Assembly (NCBI GenBank): GCA_003566795.1
Contig: PXBU01000266.1
Coordinates: forward strand, 1 to 5,494
DNA length: 5,494 nucleotides
Origin: Puniceicoccaceae bacterium
GTDB taxonomy: Bacteria; Verrucomicrobiota; Verrucomicrobiia; Opitutales; Coraliomargaritaceae
Reading direction: 5' to 3'
The notes under the pieces were generated by a model. The model saw only the letters and a program-made list of their open reading frames with translations, did no database searches and was not told the origin of the DNA. A program made the position numbers and the translations under genes. Below are positions 1 to 4,696 of this stretch, in pieces. How positions within the stretch are numbered: position 1 is the stretch's first letter; every line of letters begins with the position of its first letter.

Positions 1-70
1 CACCATTCACCGTACGAGTCATGCAGTGGTAGGCAGATTCACCCTCAATTTTCCATCTTCGTATATTCAT
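1..70 (-). CDS. REP-associated tyrosine (Y1, IS200-like) transposase, N-terminal fragment cut by window edge
   Basis: Read on the minus strand from the ATG at 70-68, the 23 visible codons give MNIRRWKIEGESAYHCMTRT followed by VNG, open to the window edge. The pattern R-R-x-K-I-x-G-E-S-x-Y-H-C-M-(S/T)-R-T-V-N-G is the typical start of REP-associated tyrosine transposases, single-strand DNA nucleases of the Y1/HUH class related to IS200/IS605 TnpA. The catalytic HUH motif and tyrosine would lie further downstream, outside the window, so activity cannot be judged. An in-frame TAA five codons upstream and an AAGG just before the ATG support this start. The composite palindrome immediately upstream (74-139) fits the habit of these genes of lying beside the hairpins they process. 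The family call is by recognition of a short stretch; the alternative is a chance match. Confidence 0.75.
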   Translation of the reverse strand, partial: MNIRRWKIEGESAYHCMTRTVNG

Positions 71-73
71 ACC

Positions 74-139
74 TTCGAGATAAGCTTATCTGGCATGATG
101 TCAACATATATTTTGCCAGGCAAAATATATTATCTCGAA
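74..139. repeat. Composite palindrome, REP/BIME-like, upstream of the Y1 transposase
   Basis: Three nested or overlapping symmetries are visible. A perfect 14-bp palindrome AGATAAGCTTATCT lies at 78-91. A perfect 25-bp odd palindrome lies at 106-130, with 12-bp arms ATATATTTTGCC (106-117) and GGCAAAATATAT (119-130) around a single A at 118. An outer 10-bp inverted repeat, TTCGAGATAA at 74-83 and TTATCTCGAA at 130-139, encloses the block. It lies within the 5' flank of the minus-strand transposase gene, so it could be a REP-like hairpin acted on by that enzyme. An operator or a structured leader is also possible. No run of T follows the hairpins on either strand, so a terminator is unlikely. 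Confidence 0.65.
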
Positions 140-155
140 CGGTGTCAAAAGTAGC
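137..155 (+). repeat. Left terminal inverted repeat (19 bp)
   Basis: GAACGGTGTCAAAAGTAGC is the perfect reverse complement of 632-650. The match breaks at both sides: 136 against 651 and 156 against 631 do not pair. This fixes the repeat at 19 bp, though the real transposase-recognised end may start a few bases further in, for example at GGTGTC (141). Confidence 0.85.
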
Positions 156-159
156 AGCA

Positions 160-435
160 TTAAAACATAGCGTAGACGCGCCTTAAGGACTGTATGGCAT
201 CCCTGATGAGGCTGTTAACACGCAGGTGATACCTGAGCCTACGTATAAATTTTAGGTTTATCTGGGAGCGTTTACGCAGTTGGGCATAGAGTAATGGCGA
301 GTGTTTGCGGTCGGCTTTTTTGCATTGTTCGCGGGCCTGGTGGTTGCGTCGATCACACCGGAGGGTTTCACTGGGGTTGTTTTGCTCACCGATTTGCTCG
401 TCCCTTTCCGGCTCCCTGTCGCAATTGACCGGTGC
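160..435 (-). pseudogene. Possible transposase C-terminal remnant inside the inverted-repeat element
   Basis: A minus-strand frame is open from just after an in-frame TGA (438-436) down to a TAA at 162-160, giving 91 residues with no usable ATG, GTG or TTG start at its head. The C-terminal part is basic and amphipathic, with stretches such as SPLLYAQLRKRSQINLKFI and RRLRYHLRVNSLIRDAIQSL and the end RRVYAMF. The stop codon falls a few bases inside the left terminal repeat, where a transposase gene of a compact insertion sequence usually ends. Upstream, the neighbouring frames are broken by stops, as expected for a deleted or frameshifted gene. I do not recognise the family and the frame could be spurious, so this is a tentative call. 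Confidence 0.3.
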
Positions 436-631
436 TCATACGTTTGAGCGCGTGCATGTCGTGCTCGCCCTTCTTGCGGCCACCCTGCAAATCGGCCGCA
501 GTCAGATGGGTCAGGGCATGGCCCAGTCCTGCAGGAAACCGCGCCCACTGCGCTCCTCGCGGAGCACACGGAGGTCCCCATACGGACGCCCTCAGGCCTA
601 CTCAAAGCGGAGAGTATCGCCTTTTTTATCA

Positions 632-650
632 GCTACTTTTGACACCGTTC
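632..650 (-). repeat. Right terminal inverted repeat (19 bp)
   Basis: GCTACTTTTGACACCGTTC is the exact inverse of 137-155. It ends 18 bp from the stop codon of the minus-strand Nudix gene (669-671), so the element sits directly against the 3' end of that gene. Confidence 0.85.
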
Positions 651-668
651 AATTACCAGAACGCCATG

Positions 669-1178
669 TTACCTGCACTCGTTCAACTTCAGTTCTTCTG
701 TCAGGCTGAGCTTGCCGGCGGGATCGCAATCAGCCCGCAAGCCGACAAATCCTGCGGCGAACCGATCATAATAGGGCCAAAGGAGGGTGCGGTCGGTTGC
801 AGGTATTGCGAGTGCGTCGATTGTATCTCTACTAAAGAAGCAGAATCTCCCCTCATCAATCTCTGGCGGCAGGCGCTCGACTCGCTTCAGGCTATTGAAT
901 AGAAACATTAACCAATGGCCCGAGCCTTCGTAGCTCTTCTCCGAGATATAGCCGAAACAATGTAAATCTTCGTCCGTAAGCGTCAGCTGAATTTCTTCCA
1001 TGGCTTCTCTTTTGGCACATTCGTAGGGCGATTCACCCAGGTGCATGTCAAGCTTCCCCCCGATAGGGCTCCAACAACCAAGATTGGGTGCCTTGCGACG
1101 TTCGATTAACAGATGCTCGCCGGCAGGATTGCGAACAAAAACAAGCGCACTGATTTTGAATGGAAGCACAGAAGCCAT
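669..1178 (-). CDS. Nudix hydrolase family protein
   Basis: This 169-residue protein is a single Nudix domain, a fold that hydrolyses a nucleoside diphosphate linked to another group; the substrate cannot be read from the sequence. The strands before the box (residues 7-29, KISALVFVRNPAGEHLLIER) lead into CWSPIGGKL (35-43) and the box itself. Glu49 is followed by seven residues and then REAMEE (57-62), which supplies the metal-binding glutamates. The box departs from the consensus G-x5-E-x7-REUxEExGU in two ways. Seven residues (KLDMHLG) rather than five separate Gly41 from Glu49, and IQL follows EE where xG(U) is usual. The start is firm because TAA stands three codons upstream in frame, preceded on the minus strand by AAGGTGG near the ATG. 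It is transcribed away from the pilus operon and has no evident functional link to it. An intact frame with conserved metal ligands suggests an active enzyme. Confidence 0.92.
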   Translation of the reverse strand: MASVLPFKISALVFVRNPAGEHLLIERRKAPNLGCWSPIGGKLDMHLGESPYECAKREAMEEIQLTLTDEDLHCFGYISEKSYEGSGHWLMFLFNSLKRVERLPPEIDEGRFCFFSRDTIDALAIPATDRTLLWPYYDRFAAGFVGLRADCDPAGKLSLTEELKLNECR

Positions 1179-1240
1179 ACCACCTTAAGTTTCTTGGCCT
1201 GCCATGGAGTGCAAGTGAAATCCTCGGTGGGGTCTTTTCC

Positions 1241-1269
1241 CTTATACGATTCAGTCATTAAGTTGATAA
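1241..1269 (-). promoter_or_regulatory. Candidate sigma70-type promoter of the Nudix gene
   Basis: Read on the minus strand, TTATCA (1269-1264, four of six to TTGACA) is separated by exactly 17 bp from TATAAG (1246-1241, five of six to TATAAT). This predicts a transcription start near 1234 and a leader of about 55 nt before the ATG at 1178. Spacing and position are good, but the -35 match is moderate and AT-rich intergenic DNA yields such matches by chance. Confidence 0.4.
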
Positions 1270-1317
1270 TGCCAATTTTACTGTGAAAAATCTCAGAAAG
1301 TGATTGCTATCACCTGA

Positions 1318-1342
1318 CGGCATTCGTAATGCTGCTTTTTTT
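1318..1342 (+). terminator. Terminator-like hairpin plus T-run in the leader of the pilus-like operon
   Basis: Bases CGGCATT (1318-1324) can pair with AATGCTG (1328-1334) across a CGT loop, giving seven pairs including one G-U. After one C, seven T follow (1336-1342). This is the shape of an intrinsic terminator on the plus strand, yet no plus-strand gene lies upstream and the operon's first ATG is 42 bp downstream. It could end a short leader or small RNA started in 1180-1317, act as an attenuator, or shield the operon from read-through coming out of the element on the left. The stem is short and GC-poor, so strength is uncertain. Confidence 0.4.
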
Positions 1343-1384
1343 ATCCGATAAAAAGTCTTACCCCTGTATACACCAATTAATAAG

Positions 1385-1972
1385 ATGAAGAAAATTTTAC
1401 CCTTAGTTTTCGCGTTCTTCCTGTTGACCGGCTCTCTGGTCGCGAATGAAGCAATCACGGTCGATCGGGTGAATTTTAACTCGCTGCGCAACGACTGGAT
1501 TCAAATGGAGGTCCGCCTCCGGTGCAATGCCAACCCCTCGCCAGAGGCGCGTCATTCGCGCTTTGTCGAAAACATCCGCATCAAGGTTTATATCGCGTTC
1601 GAGCGTGATGCCGAGGCTCGATTGTTTGACTACTACGCTTCAGAGGTCGAGATCGTCGCTATGAAGCAGAATGATCGGAGTAATGTTTATTTCTACCTTC
1701 CCGGCCCGATCGTCGAGCGGGATCGATTGAGGAAAGACCCCGATTTTTTCTACGTTGAGATTTCCGTTAATGATGAGTTGCAGGCGCCGCAGAGAGATGC
1801 CATGAGCCGGAGTATTCCGAATTTGGAGATCCTCGAGTCTTTCATCTCAAATGCGAACTCGGGAAGCGTGGAGAATGAAGACCTGCTGATGCCCATTTAT
1901 TTAGTGCCAGAGGTAGACCGTGGGCGCATTGGTGATCTGCCAGTGTTTTTGCGCCGTGACGGGAACCGGTAA
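1385..1972 (+). CDS. Amuc_1102-like secreted pilus-associated protein
   Basis: This is a 195-residue protein with a clear signal peptide: MKK, then a hydrophobic core (residues 4-19, ILPLVFAFFLLTGSLV) and a probable signal peptidase I cut after Ala20, before NEAITVD. The mature part of about 175 residues alternates short strands (for example WIQMEVRLRCNA 38-49, IRIKVYIAFE 64-73, VYFYLPG 101-107, FFYVEISVND 121-130). That pattern suggests a beta-sandwich, in line with the Ig-like fold reported for Akkermansia Amuc_1102. There is one cysteine (47) in the mature protein and no lipobox. It is assigned mainly because it is the small exported protein directly ahead of a PilM-like gene, the same place and size as Amuc_1102, so it is expected to work in the periplasm with the pilus-like apparatus. 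Its exact role is unknown. The ATG lacks a good Shine-Dalgarno site, but the signal peptide begins exactly there. The gap to the next gene is 55 bp and shows no terminator, so co-transcription is likely. Confidence 0.75.
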   Translation: MKKILPLVFAFFLLTGSLVANEAITVDRVNFNSLRNDWIQMEVRLRCNANPSPEARHSRFVENIRIKVYIAFERDAEARLFDYYASEVEIVAMKQNDRSNVYFYLPGPIVERDRLRKDPDFFYVEISVNDELQAPQRDAMSRSIPNLEILESFISNANSGSVENEDLLMPIYLVPEVDRGRIGDLPVFLRRDGNR

Positions 1973-2027
1973 TCCGATTCAATTCTTGCGGTGCGTTTAT
2001 CTGTCCATACACATTCCAAGCTGATCC

Positions 2028-3695
2028 ATGAGTAGCTCCAAGCAATTAGTAATCAACTGTGGCGCCAGTCGCATCACTGCCGCGGTGACAGAGGTAACTT
2101 CGGGCGATCTCAAGTTGAACCGGGTGGTCACGGTGCCGCTGGATTATGATTTTACCGATGATGAGGCCTGGTTGGGGGCGGTGAAGCAAGCCCTGCAAGA
2201 GATTGCGCGCAAGCATCGTTTCTCCGGCAAAGCTTCGATCATCATACCCGGCAATCAGGTCCTGACCAAGACGATCCGCATCCCGCAAGTTGAAAAGGCA
2301 AAGCGTGCGCAGATTCTGGCATTTGAGGCGCAGCAAAACATCCCTTATCCTCTGCACGAAGTTGTTTGGGACAGCCAAGTGGTTGGAGACGACGGAGTGG
2401 AGACTGAAGTCCTGTTCATCGCCTGCAAGTCGAATACAATTGATGAAATTTGCCGCAGCGTGTCGGCAGCCGGTATCACGCCCGAGCGAATCAGTGCTGC
2501 CACCATCCTGGAGTATAATGCCTTGCAGCTGGCATATCCGGATGAGGAAGAGGATGTGCTGCTGGTAAACATCGGTGCACGCTCGAGCAACCTTATCTTC
2601 AAAAGTTCCGCAGGACTGTTTGCGCGGAATATTCAGCTGGGCGGGAACACACTCACCCAAAACATAGCGGATAGTCTGGGTAAATCCTTTGTGGAGGCCG
2701 AGAGCATCAAAAAGCGGTTTTTTACCGGTGATCTGGATTATACCGATGGAGATTCGGGAGCCAAATTACTACAAAACTCGGCGGATGCTTTCGTCCGTCG
2801 TATTAGTCAGGAGATAACCCGTTCGATTGTAAATTACCGGCGGCAAAAGAACGCGGCTGCCCCGACGCGGATCCTTTTGACGGGCCGGGGTGCTTTGCTG
2901 CGCGGCTTGGCCGAGCAGCTCTCAGAACGTCAAAAGGTTACCGTTGAGTTCTTTGACCCTCTCGGTGGTATCCTTGTGGATGGAGAAATAACCACAGATG
3001 CGGAAGACCTTCGTTTCGAGACCGGGGAAATTATCGGTGAGGCCGGGCGCGAGCTACTGGACGACAGTGTGGGTGTTAATCTGCTGCCCGCAGAAATACA
3101 ATCGGAGATCGCCTTCCGGGGAAAGAAGCCGTTTCTCTTGGTCGCTGCCGTCTGCATTGCGCTGGCTCCATGGCCAGCATATATTGGATATAAGGAGCTC
3201 GCCGCTACGGAGCAAAAGCAGGCACAGGCCCTGGAAGCGCAGTTGCCTCCGCTCCAGTCGCGTTTGTCTGCCATTGATGAGAATGCAGCACGGGTCCAGC
3301 AAATCAGCAATTCGATTGAACAAGTCAGGGGGTTGGTGAACTCGAAGGCCAACTGGATTCAGTTTTTCGCTGAAATGCAGGAAAGCCTGATGCAGGCAGA
3401 GGATGTCTGGCTGGATGAGCTCGCAGTGGTGCGGGAGCGCGGTGCAGACCAAGAGCGTTCTACCTTTGAAATTGTTGTCAGTGGGAAAATGTTGGTGCGG
3501 GAGACAGCCAACGAAGAGGGCATCAATCAAGATGTCTTGACCCGAAGAATTCGAAGCTTGCAATCGAGTTTTGAAAACTCCGAGTTTGTCGATGCCTCCA
3601 GACCGCCAAGTATTAACTGGGACACGCTCCGGAGTGGCCTCAATGTTTTACCCTTTACGATCAACCTGGTGGTTGATGCCTCCATCACCCTATAG
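2028..3695 (+). CDS. pilM: PilM-PilN fusion protein of the pilus-like complex (Amuc_1101-like)
   Basis: At 555 residues this is far longer than a usual PilM (about 350). Residues 1-340 are a PilM/FtsA-type actin-like domain: phosphate-1-like motif INCGASRITAAV (9-20), the PilM hallmark FEAQQNIPYPLHEV (99-112), phosphate-2-like VNIGARSSNLIF (180-191) and adenosine-like LLTGRGALLRGL (283-294). Residues 348-555 look like PilN: VGVNLLPAEI (348-357), one membrane segment (about 368-388), a helical coiled-coil-like stretch (389-440) and an alpha/beta C-terminus. In standard systems cytoplasmic PilM binds the N-terminal NLLP motif of the separate PilN; here both partners are one chain. The aspartates usual in both phosphate motifs are asparagines (Asn10 and Asn181), so nucleotide hydrolysis may be weak or lost. 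It probably anchors the PilO-like partner encoded next, five bp downstream. No strong ribosome site precedes the ATG. Confidence 0.9.
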   Translation: MSSSKQLVINCGASRITAAVTEVTSGDLKLNRVVTVPLDYDFTDDEAWLGAVKQALQEIARKHRFSGKASIIIPGNQVLTKTIRIPQVEKAKRAQILAFEAQQNIPYPLHEVVWDSQVVGDDGVETEVLFIACKSNTIDEICRSVSAAGITPERISAATILEYNALQLAYPDEEEDVLLVNIGARSSNLIFKSSAGLFARNIQLGGNTLTQNIADSLGKSFVEAESIKKRFFTGDLDYTDGDSGAKLLQNSADAFVRRISQEITRSIVNYRRQKNAAAPTRILLTGRGALLRGLAEQLSERQKVTVEFFDPLGGILVDGEITTDAEDLRFETGEIIGEAGRELLDDSVGVNLLPAEIQSEIAFRGKKPFLLVAAVCIALAPWPAYIGYKELAATEQKQAQALEAQLPPLQSRLSAIDENAARVQQISNSIEQVRGLVNSKANWIQFFAEMQESLMQAEDVWLDELAVVRERGADQERSTFEIVVSGKMLVRETANEEGINQDVLTRRIRSLQSSFENSEFVDASRPPSINWDTLRSGLNVLPFTINLVVDASITL

Positions 3696-3700
3696 GACGA

Positions 3701-4696
3701 ATGAGCTTTCTTAAGAAAAACCTTCTCTTATGCATTGTAGTCGCACTCTGTTTAGTGGCGATGGGCGTTGGTGTTTGGATGACGCTGAAAGAGCGCGGCG
3801 AGCTGGAAAGTGCCCAGCGCAATTCCGCCAGCATCGAAGCGCAGCTTCGGAGCCTGTTAAATGCCGATCCTGCGCCGACAGAAGAAAATCTTGCAGCGGC
3901 GAAAATGAATTTGAGTGAAGTTCAGGAGGCACTAGCTCAAATCCGGGCGGAACTTCAAAGCGGTGCTGTGCTGGATATTTCGGAGGATGGTGTCAACGTG
4001 ATCGCTGGCATCCAACAGTATATTACCAAGTTCCAGCGCGCTGCTGCCAGTCACACAAATGAGGCGGGCGAGGCGTTCCCCATCACTACCCCCAACAACT
4101 TTGCATTCGGTTTCGAGCAATTCATTCGACAAGCTGATGTCCCGGATGGTGCGGCCAAAGTCGCCCGCTTAGACAAACAGCGCCAGATTTTAGACTATTT
4201 GATGACGCAACTCATGGAGGCAGAACCGCATTCAATCGATGCCGTTAGGCGAGAGGTGCTGGAGTCCACCGGCGAAAGGGCACAGCGAGCCTTTACCATC
4301 AGTCCGAATATCTCTGCGCGGGTGCCGGGAGCCATCGACACCCTGGCATTTAGCGTAACTTTCACCGGGTATACCGACTCGTTACGAAAGTTTCTCAACC
4401 GTCTGGCTGATCCCGATTTACCGATCGTAGTCCGCAGCATCGAGGTTAATCGGCCGTCCGTTGCCGCCCGGGAATCCACTCCCACGCGCTCGCGCTCGGA
4501 ACCGAGTCGAAACATTTTTGATCTCTTTGGTGCGGAAACTGACGCGCCCGCAGCACGCTCAAGTTCGGGTGCTGCGGCCTCCGACGTGCAAAAGCCTGTG
4601 ATTGAGGAAAATGTTTCCCGCTTTACGGTCATCCTTGAGTTCATCGAGGTCATTCTGCCGGAGACACATAACCAAGAAGTTTCTGATCCTGCATGA
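3701..4696 (+). CDS. Amuc_1100-like, PilO-type bitopic pilus complex protein
   Basis: This 331-residue inner-membrane protein has a short cytoplasmic start (MSFLKKN), one membrane segment (about 7-27, ending GVWMTLKERGE) and the rest in the periplasm. Residues 30-86 are a heptad-like, glutamate/alanine-rich coiled coil. Around 127-172 lies a segment (ITTPNNFAFGFEQFI, then a long helix) and at 214-250 a ferredoxin-like part. A low-complexity Ser/Ala/Arg/Pro linker (253-297) precedes a last strand (SRFTVILEFIEVIL, 306-319). This plan, size (Amuc_1100 is 317 residues) and place behind the PilM-like gene match Amuc_1100, a PilO-like protein. By analogy it pairs with the PilN part of the preceding protein to form the periplasmic alignment ring. 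Akkermansia Amuc_1100 is known for host TLR2 signalling; nothing here shows that this homologue shares that. AGGA (3694-3697) precedes the ATG, and the stop overlaps the next start by four bases, implying translational coupling. Confidence 0.82.
   Translation: MSFLKKNLLLCIVVALCLVAMGVGVWMTLKERGELESAQRNSASIEAQLRSLLNADPAPTEENLAAAKMNLSEVQEALAQIRAELQSGAVLDISEDGVNVIAGIQQYITKFQRAAASHTNEAGEAFPITTPNNFAFGFEQFIRQADVPDGAAKVARLDKQRQILDYLMTQLMEAEPHSIDAVRREVLESTGERAQRAFTISPNISARVPGAIDTLAFSVTFTGYTDSLRKFLNRLADPDLPIVVRSIEVNRPSVAARESTPTRSRSEPSRNIFDLFGAETDAPAARSSSGAAASDVQKPVIEENVSRFTVILEFIEVILPETHNQEVSDPA

Larger units (their letters stand above)
137..650. mobile_element. 514-bp element bounded by perfect 19-bp terminal inverted repeats; MITE-like or degraded insertion sequence
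   Basis: GAACGGTGTCAAAAGTAGC at 137-155 is exactly inverted as GCTACTTTTGACACCGTTC at 632-650. A perfect 19-bp inverted pair 476 bp apart is far beyond chance and is the usual signature of transposon ends. The interior has no convincing intact transposase. All longer frames are arginine/serine/proline-rich shadows or lack starts, although a minus-strand frame ending only a few bases inside the left repeat (160-435) could be a transposase C-terminal remnant. No direct target duplication is obvious next to either end, so the element may be old, may have lost its flank by rearrangement, or may have slightly different true ends. The left end overlaps the outer arm of the 74-139 palindrome by three bases. 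A small hairpin (552-556 with 561-565) lies inside. I do not recognise the IS family. Confidence 0.6.

Noticed and set aside
258..605. 115-residue minus-strand open frame inside the 514-bp element
   Set aside because: Its composition is rich in Arg, Ser, Thr and Pro with no hydrophobic core or recognisable motif. It overlaps a different frame that ends in a more transposase-like way, so it looks like a chance frame in GC-rich DNA.
608..630. GCG...CGCC followed by six T as a plus-strand terminator
   Set aside because: Only three base pairs can form around an eight-base loop, which is too weak.
305..902. Two overlapping plus-strand open frames (305-709 and 432-902)
   Set aside because: They cross the right terminal repeat, and the second runs deep into the antisense of the clearly real Nudix gene. 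Their translations look non-protein-like.
1344..1372. Possible sigma70 promoter near TGTATACA just before the first operon gene
   Set aside because: TATACA matches the -10 box only partly and no acceptable -35 hexamer lies 16-18 bp upstream, so it is not claimed.
1258..1491. 77-residue minus-strand frame across the intergenic region and the signal peptide region
   Set aside because: It is antisense to a convincing signal peptide, shows no ribosome site or family resemblance, and is lysine/arginine-rich from AT-rich DNA.
2046..3563. Long open frames antisense to, or out of frame with, the PilM-PilN gene
   Set aside because: The sense frame carries PilM and PilN hallmarks over its whole length. 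The others are shadows with many Cys, Arg and His and no domains.
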